Origin: Roseomonas sp. KE0001
Lineage (GTDB): Bacteria; Pseudomonadota; Alphaproteobacteria; Acetobacterales; Acetobacteraceae
Direction of reading: 5' to 3'
NCBI RefSeq assembly: GCF_016107285.1
Contig: NZ_RCVQ01000005.1
Location: 248,001 to 312,000 of the forward strand
Length of the DNA: 64,000 nucleotides
Below, piece by piece: positions 30,583 through 39,096 of the stretch. The first letter of the stretch is position 1. The number at the start of each line of letters is the position of its first letter. A model generated the notes under the pieces. The model was not told where the DNA came from. It searched no databases and worked only from the letters and a program-made list of their open reading frames with translations. Made by a program: the position numbers and the translations under genes.

Positions 30583-33015
30583 TCAGATGGGGCAGACCCC
30601 GCTGGCGCATTGCAGGTGCGCCCAGTCCACGGCCTCCCGCACGGCGCTGTCGTCGATGCCTTCGACCAGGGCAGCGAAACGCCCGGCCGACACCTCTTCC
30701 TCCGGCAGATACTCGTAGCCCAGCTCGGAGTCCGGCCGGCTCGGCAGGACGGAGCAGCAGCGGATGCGCGGCTGCTCCCGCAGCACGATGGCGCGGAACG
30801 CCTCGAGATCATGCCGGTCGGTATAGATCTTCAGCGTGTAGCTGACCTGGTTGCCCCGCTCCGCGCCGATCCAGTGCCGCTCCAGCAGCCGCAGCCAGCG
30901 ATACTGCTCGTCCGGCGTGGCCTCGGGCGCCGTCACCAGGCCGCTTTCCATGCCGAGCCGCTGCGCCAGCGGCACCGTAGGAAAGCCGACGATGGTCATG
31001 CCCGGGAAGCTGCGCAGCTCGCGCAGGGGATAGCCGCGCGCCGCGTAATCCGCCAGCAGGGGGTCGGAGCCCGGCCGCCACGCGCCGGTCTCGTCCCGCG
31101 TGCCCTTGAACTGCACCCAGCGCAGATACTGGCGCCGCGCCGGCAGATGGGCGCCCTCGGTCAGGCCGAAGAGCTTGCTGGTGGTGCCGGCCGGCTTCAC
31201 CGTCGTCACCGTCACGGGGCGCGCCATGCCGAGCTCGTCGGCGTAGTCGTCCGCCTCCTGCTTGGCGCTTTCGGAAAGACGGTCGAGCATGGACCAGAAG
31301 GGGGCGGCGCGGGCCTCGTCCAGCAGGTCGGCGAAGCCGAGGCCGAAGCGCATCCAGGCCCATTCATGGAGGCCCGTCGGGCCGATGCCGATCCGGTTCG
31401 TCCGGGCCACTTCCTCGCCGTAGAGGGCGTCCATCCGATTGGCGCGGATGAGGAAGCGGACGCCGAGACGCACCGCGTCCTCAACCCGCGCGTCCCAGTG
31501 CGCGGCGATCTCATCGGGCACCGCGCCGGGGGTGATGCTGGCCAGGTCCAACGGGCAGGCCAGCAGGGGCGCGAAATCGGCGATGACGCAGTAGCCGCCG
31601 GTGACATGCAGCGTGATCTCGCCGCAGGGATTGGTGGTGACGGGAAACTGCGCCGTCGCCGCGCGGCGGGCCACCTCGGCCAGCAGGCCGGCGGCGGCGT
31701 CCACCTGATAGCGGGCGCTGTGGAAGTCGCGGCCATCCTCATGCACCGGCTTGTTCCAGGCGCTGCCGGTCCGGTGGTCCTCCAGCAGGTCGCCGTTGAT
31801 GAAGCCGGGCTCGCCATTGATATAGGCGCAGGCGGTGACCTCCTCGAAGACCATTCGGGCCTGGCGGGTGAGGGCGTCCGCCGGATCCCCGCCGCGCAGG
31901 CGCTGCCAGAAATCCCGGTCCACCATGACCGAGTGGTTGGCGGTCCAGAGCCCACCCTCGGACTTGGCGCGGATGAAGCGGCGGATGCCGGGATCGCGCC
32001 AGGACTTGGTGGCCATGCGGGCCGCGCGTCGGGCTCCGCCGACCTGCACCTCCACCGAGAGATGATGATCGACCAGCAGGGCCTGCTCCCAGGGCTGCAG
32101 GACCTCCGAGGCCGGGTCGCGCGTCCGGGCGGGTTCGATGACGTGGCGGCGGATATGGATCAGGCCGCGCAGCAGGGAGATCGGGCCCGAGGAGGGGCGG
32201 CCCTGCATGCCGCGGATCGGGCTGCCGGCAGGCCGGATGGCGGACAGGTCGAGCACCAGCACCCGGTCGCGCTCCTGGCGGAACGCCATGGCCTCGAGGA
32301 TCTCGATGGCCTTCGCCCAGCCTTCCCGGCTGTCTTCCACGCGGTGCAGCACGGCATTCGCAGGCAGGGGGGCGAGGCCGGGGATCATCTCGCGGGCCAG
32401 GAAGTCCAGCACCTGCGCCTCGGCCGCGGCGTCGAACTCCGCCTCGCCCGTGCCCCAGGGCAGCAGGCCCATCTCCAGGCCGAAGCGCAGCCGCGCGGCG
32501 CGATCGGCGGGATAGTCGGCATGGTCGGCGGCGAGATGCAGGCGCAGCTCGGGCGCCTTGGCCCAGTCGATGGCGATCAGCGCATCGTCATAGGCGCGCC
32601 CCACGCCGGAGCCGTTCAGCAGCAGGTAGAACTCCGCGAAGGCGGTGATGGCCGTGGCGCAGTTGGTGAAGACCTCCATATTGCGCCCGGCCTGTCCGGC
32701 ATCGCCATGCTGCAGGTGGCGCCCCGAGGTCAGAAGCGCGCCGGTCGCGATGGCGTTGCGCAGCCTCGCCTGCTCGCCCGCCCTGTCGCCGCCCGGCAGC
32801 AGGCTCATATTCCCCGCCGCGACACGATCCGCCACCCGGCCGAAATCCTCCCCATCCTCGGGGCGGAAGACCGTGCGCCGCCCGACGGCGAGCCCCATGC
32901 CGCTGTCCAGCCGGCGGGCCGCCAGCGGTTTCTCGCCAAAGCTCCGACCCGGGATCGTGGCGGGGCCACGCCCCGGCAGGGCAAGGGCGTGAAGCGGCTG
33001 GCTGTAACCATCCAT
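30583..33015 (-). CDS. nrdJ: Adenosylcobalamin-dependent (class II) ribonucleoside-triphosphate reductase
   Basis: Ribonucleotide reductase of 810 residues, close in architecture to monomeric B12-dependent RTPR. It contains VFTNCATAITAFAEFYLLLN, the thiyl-radical cysteine in TNPCGEITLHV (near residue 463), IGPTGLHEWAW, VKPAGTTSKLFGL and the C-terminal redox pair in CASGVCPI. It makes dNTPs without oxygen requirement but needs cobalamin. I see no cobalamin-riboswitch-like GCCACTG box upstream. A GGAG lies eight bases before the ATG. Location beside the replication and partition genes suggests a link between dNTP supply and this replicon, though coincidence is possible. Confidence 0.9.
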   Translation of the reverse strand: MDGYSQPLHALALPGRGPATIPGRSFGEKPLAARRLDSGMGLAVGRRTVFRPEDGEDFGRVADRVAAGNMSLLPGGDRAGEQARLRNAIATGALLTSGRHLQHGDAGQAGRNMEVFTNCATAITAFAEFYLLLNGSGVGRAYDDALIAIDWAKAPELRLHLAADHADYPADRAARLRFGLEMGLLPWGTGEAEFDAAAEAQVLDFLAREMIPGLAPLPANAVLHRVEDSREGWAKAIEILEAMAFRQERDRVLVLDLSAIRPAGSPIRGMQGRPSSGPISLLRGLIHIRRHVIEPARTRDPASEVLQPWEQALLVDHHLSVEVQVGGARRAARMATKSWRDPGIRRFIRAKSEGGLWTANHSVMVDRDFWQRLRGGDPADALTRQARMVFEEVTACAYINGEPGFINGDLLEDHRTGSAWNKPVHEDGRDFHSARYQVDAAAGLLAEVARRAATAQFPVTTNPCGEITLHVTGGYCVIADFAPLLACPLDLASITPGAVPDEIAAHWDARVEDAVRLGVRFLIRANRMDALYGEEVARTNRIGIGPTGLHEWAWMRFGLGFADLLDEARAAPFWSMLDRLSESAKQEADDYADELGMARPVTVTTVKPAGTTSKLFGLTEGAHLPARRQYLRWVQFKGTRDETGAWRPGSDPLLADYAARGYPLRELRSFPGMTIVGFPTVPLAQRLGMESGLVTAPEATPDEQYRWLRLLERHWIGAERGNQVSYTLKIYTDRHDLEAFRAIVLREQPRIRCCSVLPSRPDSELGYEYLPEEEVSAGRFAALVEGIDDSAVREAVDWAHLQCASGVCPI

Positions 33016-33439
33016 ATCGACTGGCTCCGGTCTGCAAGGTCCTGGGAAGTTGCGAATCGATCGCAGGCCTTATGCTAGATATGGTAGAGGAACAGGCTTC
33101 AAAACACCATATGAAGCGTTCGGCTGGGGAAGTTCACATCCCCGCTCGCCGCAGGAGACAGCCGCGGAACGCGGTGCCCGGAACCCCCCGGCGCGCCTGC
33201 CGGAACAGGGTGGGACCGCGGGTCGGGCAGGGGAGGGAGGCCGCCGGCCCGCTCACCAGATGAGGCAAGGAAGGCTCGCTAACGCCTGGAAACGCGGTGT
33301 CCGTGCCTCAGGGCGCCTCTGTGAACCTTGCCAGCCATAAGGGAGGCCGGAGACGGGAGGACGGCGCCAGGAACAGCGCGCCGCGCGATCGAGGCCATCC
33401 TTCCTCCGAGCCTCCCGACGCAGGGCCGGCGGGCAAGGT
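33016..33439. other. Intergenic region upstream of nrdJ with two distant iteron copies
   Basis: 424 bases with no convincing gene. The left 110 bases are AT-richer and should carry the nrdJ promoter; on the - strand a TTGAAG is followed by CATATCTAGCAT, with no exact -10 spacing. GCTTCA (33096) and TGAAGC (33112) form an inverted repeat with a 10-base gap. A weak iteron-like sequence (14 of 17) lies at 33122. Two good iteron copies, in opposite orientation, lie near the right end. No NrdR box consensus was found. Confidence 0.55.
33320..33336 (+). repeat. Distant iteron copy 10
   Basis: TGTGAACCTTGCCAGCC, exact match to the origin iteron, about 6.4 kb from the nearest other copy. Confidence 0.85.
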
Positions 33440-33444
33440 TCACA
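33428..33444 (-). repeat. Distant iteron copy 11 (inverted)
   Basis: GGCGGGCAAGGTTCACA on the + strand, one mismatch to consensus, 108 bases from copy 10 and facing it. It overlaps the stop codon region of the phosphonate monoester hydrolase gene. Confidence 0.78.
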
Positions 33445-34975
33445 CCTCGCCGCGCCTCTCCAGGCCGCCCGGCATGGCGCGGAAATGGGTCAGCGTGCGC
33501 TCGGCGTGCAACATGCGGTGCGACAGCGCCTTCCGGGCATAACGGGCGACGACGTCGCAATGCCCTGGATTCCCGGCCAGATCGGTCATCTGATGGGGGT
33601 CGCGCTCGAGGTCGAAGAGCAGCGGCGGCAGGGCGGTGAAATGGACATACTTCCACCGCGCATCCTGCACGACGCAGAGCGAACAGGCGTCCATCGGCAG
33701 GCCGAGCGCCGCCTCCGGTCTGGAATAGTACACATCGCGGAAGTCGTATTCGTAGAAGAGGTGGTCGCGCCATCCTGCGGGCCGCTCGCCGCGCAGCAGA
33801 GGCAGCAGGGAATGGCCGTCACAGGCGCGGGGCGGCTGGCCGCCCAGCCATTCCAGGATGGTCGGCAGCACGTCGACGCTCTCGGTGAAGGCATCCTCGA
33901 TGCGGCCGGCGCCCTGGGGCGCCAGCGGGTCCTTCACCACGAGCGGGACGCGGAAGCTCTCATCGTGATAGCCGACCTTGCCCAGGAGGAAGTGGTCGCC
34001 AAGCTGCTCGCCATGGTCGGAGGTGAAGACGATCATCGTGTCGTCCCACTGCCCCGTCTCGTCCAGATGGGCGAAGACCGCGCCGAGCGCGTCATCCACC
34101 TCCGTGATCAGCCCGGCATAGGTCGCGCGCATCTGCCGGATGGCGGCCTCGGACAGTTCGGCGGCGGCGCCGCCGGCGCCCTGGAAGAAGGAGCCCTGGC
34201 CGATGCCGCTCAGGTAGAAGCCGAGCAGCGGATGCTGCGCCGCCTCCTCCCGCCAGTCGGACCGGCGGCGGATCGCCGGCATCTCCGCCGGCGCGTACAT
34301 CCGGTTGTAGGGGGCAGGGGCGATGAAGGGCGGATGCGGACGCCAGTAGCCGAGATGCAGGAACCAGGGCCTGTCGCCCTTGCCCTTCAGGTAGGTCAGG
34401 GCGCGCTCGGTGAAGTAGGCGGTGTCGGACAGCGCGGCCGGGATGCGGCAGGGGCGGTCGGTCGCGCCGGGGGCGGCATCCTCCCCCTCGGGCAACCAGA
34501 TGTCCTCGCGGTTGGCCGGCAGCGGGTAGCCCTTCTGCGCCAGCCAGCCGAAATAGCCATCCATGCTGGGCTCGAAGGCGCCGACGCTGCGGAAGCCCTC
34601 CATCAGGTCGCCCAGGAGAGTGAAGCGGAAATCCTCTGACGTGGTGGAGCGCGGATCGGGCGTGGAGGTGGTGTAGCCGATCAGCGCGGGATCGTAGCCG
34701 ATGCCGCGCAAGGCCTTGCCGAGGTTCATGTGCCGCGCGTCCAGCGGCACCGTGTTCTGCACCGCCCGGTGGTTCATCAGATAGAGCCCGGTCAGCAGGC
34801 TGGCCCGCGCCGGGCCGCAGGGCACGGCGTTGGTCACGTGGTTGCGGAAGGTCACGCCTTCCCGGCAGAGGCGGTCGAGGTTCGGCGTGCGCAGGAACTT
34901 CGCGCCCAGGACCGGCACGAAATCCGCGCGCCACTGGTCGACGACAATCAGCAGGACATTCTTCCGGCGCGCCAT
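33440..34975 (-). CDS. Phosphonate monoester hydrolase (arylsulfatase superfamily)
   Basis: Hydrolase of 511 residues. The sulfatase signature is NAVPCGPARASLLTG, with Cys53 expected to be converted to formylglycine; no maturation enzyme gene is in the window. Metal ligands fit IVVDQWRADF and FTSDHGEQLGDH. LYLMNHRAVQNTVPLD, ALIGYTTSTPDPRST and PTILEWLGGQPPRACDG match the Rhizobium/Burkholderia phosphonate monoester hydrolases, which cleave phosphonate and phosphate esters. The start at MARRKN has GGGGATGGGA upstream; earlier in-frame ATGs (MGMG and further up) are open. Divergent from the cupin gene. Confidence 0.87.
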   Translation of the reverse strand: MARRKNVLLIVVDQWRADFVPVLGAKFLRTPNLDRLCREGVTFRNHVTNAVPCGPARASLLTGLYLMNHRAVQNTVPLDARHMNLGKALRGIGYDPALIGYTTSTPDPRSTTSEDFRFTLLGDLMEGFRSVGAFEPSMDGYFGWLAQKGYPLPANREDIWLPEGEDAAPGATDRPCRIPAALSDTAYFTERALTYLKGKGDRPWFLHLGYWRPHPPFIAPAPYNRMYAPAEMPAIRRRSDWREEAAQHPLLGFYLSGIGQGSFFQGAGGAAAELSEAAIRQMRATYAGLITEVDDALGAVFAHLDETGQWDDTMIVFTSDHGEQLGDHFLLGKVGYHDESFRVPLVVKDPLAPQGAGRIEDAFTESVDVLPTILEWLGGQPPRACDGHSLLPLLRGERPAGWRDHLFYEYDFRDVYYSRPEAALGLPMDACSLCVVQDARWKYVHFTALPPLLFDLERDPHQMTDLAGNPGHCDVVARYARKALSHRMLHAERTLTHFRAMPGGLERRGEV

Positions 34976-35150
34976 TCCCATCCCCATCTGCGACAATGGG
35001 CGCGACCGGTTACGCGTGGATGACGACGATGGAATGACGCCCCGATGTCGTTGCCGTGACAAAGGGAGACGACCCGTGCCGGCTTGACGGAAGCACGATT
35101 ATTCTGGACACATCTCGATATTCCACGATGAGGGGCGGGAGGATAGCTTC

Positions 35151-35657
35151 ATGCCGCATGACGGACACGACCACCAAGACCTTCCGCCGGGCATCCCGGA
35201 GGATGGCTGGAAGCACAGCGGCGTTCGCGTGATCCCTGGCGACAGCCTGGACCCGAACACCGCCAGCACGCCCGGCATGAACCGCGCCGCGGCCATCAAT
35301 GCCGCGCGGGTCGGCGCGCAGAAGATCTGGGCTGGCACAGTTCACATCCACGCCAATGCCAAGACCGGCGCGCATCACCACGGGCCGCTGGAAAGCGTGA
35401 TCTATATCGTGAAGGGCCGCGCCCGCATGCGGTGGGGCGAGCGGCTCGAATTCGTCGCCGAAGGCGGTCCGGGCGACTTCATCTACGTCCCGCCCTATGT
35501 GCCGCACCAGGAAATCAACGCCTCCACCGACGAGACGCTGGAATGCGTGCTGGTGCGCAGCGACAACGAGGCGGTGGTGGTGAACCTGGACATCGAGCCG
35601 GTGGAGAAGCCGGAGAACGTCCCCTGGGTCGACCCGATCCACAAGGCGCCGGGCTGA
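35151..35657 (+). CDS. Cupin domain protein
   Basis: Protein of 168 residues with a single conserved cupin barrel. Metal ligands are suggested by HIHANAKTGAHHHGPLESVI (HHH plus Glu) and the second motif GDFIYVPPYVPHQEINAS. No signal peptide. Cupins of this type range from dioxygenases and isomerases to small-molecule binding proteins. It starts 175 bases from the divergent phosphonate monoester hydrolase gene and may share regulation with it. Function cannot be assigned. Confidence 0.8.
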   Translation: MPHDGHDHQDLPPGIPEDGWKHSGVRVIPGDSLDPNTASTPGMNRAAAINAARVGAQKIWAGTVHIHANAKTGAHHHGPLESVIYIVKGRARMRWGERLEFVAEGGPGDFIYVPPYVPHQEINASTDETLECVLVRSDNEAVVVNLDIEPVEKPENVPWVDPIHKAPG

Positions 35658-35736
35658 ACCGGAAGGCACGGGGCAGGGGGCACGGCATCTTCGGGTTGCG
35701 CTCCCGCGCCAGGCTCCGAACTATGGGGGGATGTCC

Positions 35737-36675
35737 ATGCGAATCAGCACCCTCACCCTGAACCCCACCATCGACCTGGCCTGCGAGGCGGAGAAGGTCC
35801 GTCCCGTGCGCAAGGTCCGCACCTTCGACGAGCGGCAGGACCCGGGCGGCGGCGGCGTCAACGTCGCCCGCGTGGTGCGCGAGCTCGGCGGCGAGACCCT
35901 GGCCATGGTTCTGGTCGGCGGTGTCACCGGGCACTTCCTGGAGGAGCTGCTCGAGGAGATCGGCGTGCCGCACCGCAGCATCCCGATCGCCGGCCGCACC
36001 CGGATCAGCCAGACGGTGCTGGACCGCAGCCTGGGCGAGGAGTTCCGCTTCGTCCCCGAGGGGCCCGAGGTCGCCGAGGCGGAATGGCAGGCCGCGCTGG
36101 CCGCGCTGGAGGAGCTGCCGGAGGGCGAGTGGCTGGTGGCCAGCGGCAGCCTGCCGCGCGGCGTGCCGGAGGATTTCTATGCCCGGGCCGGTGCCATCGC
36201 CCGGCGGCGCGGGCTGCGCATGGTGCTCGACACCTCCGGCGCCGCGCTGCGCGCCGGGGTGGGACCGGAGATCGAGCTCATCAAGCCGAGCCTCGGCGAA
36301 TTCGAATCCCTGGTCGAGCGCGAATTGCGGGGCGAGGGAGATCTGGAAGCGGCGGCGCGGGAGATGCTGGGCCGTGGGATCGCGCGGCGCATCGCCGTCA
36401 CGCTTGGCAAGGATGGCGCGCTGCTGGCCTGGGAGGGTGGGCTGCGCCGCCTGGACGCGCTGCCGGTGACGGTACGCGGCGCGGTCGGCGCGGGGGACAG
36501 CTTCGTCGCCGCCATGACCCTGGCCCTGGCGCGCGGCGCAGGGGATGAGGATGCCTTCGCCTGGGGCGTCGCGGCGGGTGCCGCCGCCGTATCCAATGCC
36601 GGCACCGCGCATCCGACCGAGGCGGATGTGCGGCGCCTGCGGGCGATGGTGCCGGGCCTTCCGCTGCCCGGCTGA
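35737..36675 (+). CDS. PfkB family sugar kinase (1-phosphofructokinase / 6-phosphofructokinase type 2)
   Basis: Kinase of 312 residues. The N-terminus ISTLTLNPTIDLACEAE is that of E. coli PfkB and FruK. The PfkB motifs are GGGGVNVARVVRELGG and the C-terminal VRGAVGAGDSFVAAMTLALA with the catalytic Asp. The ATG chosen lies six bases after GGGGGG; an ATG two codons upstream directly follows that run and is less likely. A palindrome CTGATCC-G-GGATCAG crosses the convergent stops of this gene and the glucosidase. Role is phosphorylation of fructose 6-phosphate, fructose 1-phosphate or tagatose 6-phosphate; which cannot be decided. Confidence 0.85.
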   Translation: MRISTLTLNPTIDLACEAEKVRPVRKVRTFDERQDPGGGGVNVARVVRELGGETLAMVLVGGVTGHFLEELLEEIGVPHRSIPIAGRTRISQTVLDRSLGEEFRFVPEGPEVAEAEWQAALAALEELPEGEWLVASGSLPRGVPEDFYARAGAIARRRGLRMVLDTSGAALRAGVGPEIELIKPSLGEFESLVERELRGEGDLEAAAREMLGRGIARRIAVTLGKDGALLAWEGGLRRLDALPVTVRGAVGAGDSFVAAMTLALARGAGDEDAFAWGVAAGAAAVSNAGTAHPTEADVRRLRAMVPGLPLPG

Positions 36676-36682
36676 TCCGGGA

Positions 36683-38884
36683 TCAGGCCCGGAGCTCGGC
36701 GCGTAGCCCGTTGCTCCGGCTCAGGACCTGGATGGCCACCTCGCCGGCGGGATGGGCGAAGGTGCCGCCGGCCCGTCCGAAGCCGATGTCGAGATGGCCC
36801 TCGCCGAGGCGCAGGTTGCGGAGCGTCAGCCCGTCCAGGAAGCGCGGCAGGGCGGGCTTCTCGAAGCGGATGCAGCCGGCGACGGGATCGAAGCTGAGAC
36901 CCAGGCAGGTGCCGAGCAGGGCGAGCGGCGTGGTCGCCGCCCAGGCCTGCGGCGAGCAGGCCACCGGATAGAGCGTCGGTCCCTGGCCACGCCGGCGCGG
37001 AAAGCCGCAGAACAGTTCCGGCAGCCGGCGCAGGTCCACATAGGTCGCGGCCGCGAAGAGGCCCTCGAAGATGCGGATGGCCGCGGCGGTCTGACCATAG
37101 CGGACGAAGCCCTCCGCGATCAGCGCGTTGTCATGCGGCCAGACCGAGCCGTTGTGATAGCTCATCGGATTGTAGCGGGGCTGGCCGGCGGCCAGGGTCC
37201 TGATGCCCCAGCCGGAGAAGAAGGCGGGCTCCATCATGGCCTGCGCCACGCGCTCGGCGCGGTGCGGCAGGGCGATGCCGGCGAAGAGCGCGTGCCCGGC
37301 ATTGGAGGCGCGGACCCGGCAGGGCCGCTTGCGGCCATCGAGCGCCAGCACATAGGTGCCCAGCGCCTCGTCCCAGAAGGCGGTGTCGAAATCACGCTGC
37401 AGGCGTGCGGCGCGTTCCTCCAGCGCGGCGGCGCGGGCCGCCTGGCCGAGCTGCCGCGCGATGCCGGCCGCGGCGCGCCAGGCGGCATAGACATAGGCCT
37501 GCATCTCGACGAGGGCGATCGGGCCTTCCGCCATCTCGCCGCTGGCGTGGAAGATGGAATCGTGGCTGTCCTTCCAGCCCTGGTTCAGCAGCCCGTCCGG
37601 CCGCTTGCGCTGGTACTCGACGAAGCCGTCGCCATCGGGGTCGCCGCTCTCCTCGATCCAGCCGAGCGCCGCCTCGATGTTTGGCCAGAGCCGCCGCAGA
37701 TGCGCGATGTCGCCGGTGCGGTCGAGATAGGCGCCGGCCAGCATGATGAAGAGGGGGGTGGAATCGACGCTGCCATAGTAGCGGCGGAAGGGCACCTCGC
37801 CGAGCATGGCCATCTCGCCCTGGCGCGTCTCGTGCAGGATCTTGCCCGGCTCCGCATCGGTCAGCGGATCGGTTTCCGTCGCCTGGTGGGCCGCCAGATA
37901 GCCGAGGACGCCGCGCGCCAGGGCGGGATCGTACCAGAGCGTGTGCCAGGCGGCGATCAGCGCGTCGCGCCCGAAGGCGGTGCTGTACCAGGGGATGCCG
38001 GCGTAGGGGTACGGACCTTCCGGCTTGTCGGTGGTCAGCATGCTGAGATCGGCCCCGGCGCGGTGCAGCGTCTCGTTGAAGATGTCGTTGCTGGTCTCCA
38101 CGCGGGTTCGGCGGGCCTGCACCATGCGGAGCGCGCGGCGGGAGTGCCGCAGCGCCTGGCCGAAGGCCGTCTGCGGCGGGCAGGCGGCGGTGGGCCGGTC
38201 ACAGCCGATCTCGACGAAGAAGGCCCGCCGCTCGCCCGGCAGGAGGTCGAACCGGAAGACCGCGCGATGCGATTCGAGGTGTTCCGGCGTGGGGTCGAAG
38301 CGCAGTCGCGTCTCGCGCCGCACGGAATCGAGACCGGTATAGGCCAGCCTGACCTCCGCCGGCCCGGTCTCGGCCGCGTGCCGCGTGCCGTGGCGGAGGC
38401 GCTCGGCGCCACGGGCCTCGAAGAGATCGGCGAAGTCGGAATCGAAGTAGAGCTCGATGGTGACGTGGCGCCGGCGGTCGTCGAAGTTCCGCACCGAGAT
38501 GCGTTCGTGGCAGGTGCTGTCCCAGAGGAAACGGCTGCGCCGCAGGTGGATGCGGTCATTGGGAAGACCCGCCGCCTCGCCGGATGCCGCCGGCAGGTCG
38601 GGGTTGGTGAGATCGCAGGCCAGTGCGGCATTGTCATCCTGCAGGGCGGCGCTGAGCAGCATCGGCCGCGCCCCGTTCAGCAGGAGGGTGTAGAGGGACA
38701 GGTAGCGCGTATCGCCGTGGTAGAAGCCCTGGGCACCGGGTCCGAGATCACCGGCATGGTCGAAGAGCGCGAAGCTGTCGCCATGCTTCAGGGTGATCAG
38801 ATGGCCTTCCTGCAGCGAGACCGTGGCGCTGACCGGGAAGGCCGAGAGGTCCGGGGGGCCGGCCTCCGTCGCATGCCCGTCCAT
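36683..38884 (-). CDS. Amylo-alpha-1,6-glucosidase / glycogen debranching-type enzyme
   Basis: Protein of 733 residues. The N-terminal GDE domain includes LKHGDSFALFDHAGDLGPG and GFYHGDTRYLSLYTLLLNG. The C-terminal (alpha/alpha)6 glucosidase domain has GIPWYSTAFGRDALIAAWHT, FVEYQRKRPDGLLNQGWKDS and YNPMSYHNGSVWPHDNALIA. These match the amylo-1,6-glucosidase family seen in many alpha- and actinobacteria, often acting on oligosaccharides or sucrose-related substrates. No signal peptide, so cytosolic. It converges with the PfkB kinase gene. Confidence 0.88.
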   Translation of the reverse strand: MDGHATEAGPPDLSAFPVSATVSLQEGHLITLKHGDSFALFDHAGDLGPGAQGFYHGDTRYLSLYTLLLNGARPMLLSAALQDDNAALACDLTNPDLPAASGEAAGLPNDRIHLRRSRFLWDSTCHERISVRNFDDRRRHVTIELYFDSDFADLFEARGAERLRHGTRHAAETGPAEVRLAYTGLDSVRRETRLRFDPTPEHLESHRAVFRFDLLPGERRAFFVEIGCDRPTAACPPQTAFGQALRHSRRALRMVQARRTRVETSNDIFNETLHRAGADLSMLTTDKPEGPYPYAGIPWYSTAFGRDALIAAWHTLWYDPALARGVLGYLAAHQATETDPLTDAEPGKILHETRQGEMAMLGEVPFRRYYGSVDSTPLFIMLAGAYLDRTGDIAHLRRLWPNIEAALGWIEESGDPDGDGFVEYQRKRPDGLLNQGWKDSHDSIFHASGEMAEGPIALVEMQAYVYAAWRAAAGIARQLGQAARAAALEERAARLQRDFDTAFWDEALGTYVLALDGRKRPCRVRASNAGHALFAGIALPHRAERVAQAMMEPAFFSGWGIRTLAAGQPRYNPMSYHNGSVWPHDNALIAEGFVRYGQTAAAIRIFEGLFAAATYVDLRRLPELFCGFPRRRGQGPTLYPVACSPQAWAATTPLALLGTCLGLSFDPVAGCIRFEKPALPRFLDGLTLRNLRLGEGHLDIGFGRAGGTFAHPAGEVAIQVLSRSNGLRAELRA

Positions 38885-39096
38885 CAGGACACCGCCGGTG
38901 TCAGGAGGGGGGTCGGGCAGCGAAATCGGGAGAGGGTCGCAATCATGGGTGGTGAACCTCCGGCGCGCTGCGCTCTATCCGTCGGAAGAACGGAGCCTTC
39001 CGTCAAGGGATAAAGCAGACGCGCCGGCAAAGTCACCGGCCGGCGGTCCGGATCTGCGCCCTGCCGCCGGCGGCCCACCCGAGGGCCGGCTTGGCC
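38885..39096. other. Intergenic region, no gene seen
   Basis: 212 bases between the debranching enzyme gene and the isomerase gene, both on the - strand. A TTGACG-like -35 for the debranching gene occurs on the - strand (about 39000) without a clear -10. No gene seen. Confidence 0.4.

Noticed and set aside
30610-33078. Open frame of 822 codons antisense to nrdJ
   Set aside because: nrdJ is unmistakable on the other strand; the product is low-complexity.
33016-33319. Cobalamin riboswitch upstream of nrdJ
   Set aside because: Expected from B12 dependence, but I found no GCCACTG-like B12 box on the transcribed strand.
35330-35346. Iteron-like GGCTGGCACAGTTCACA inside the cupin gene
   Set aside because: Two mismatches and it encodes conserved cupin residues (WAGTVH); chance similarity is likely.
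36752-39013. Open frame of 753 codons antisense to the debranching enzyme gene
   Set aside because: Shadow of a conserved glucosidase gene.
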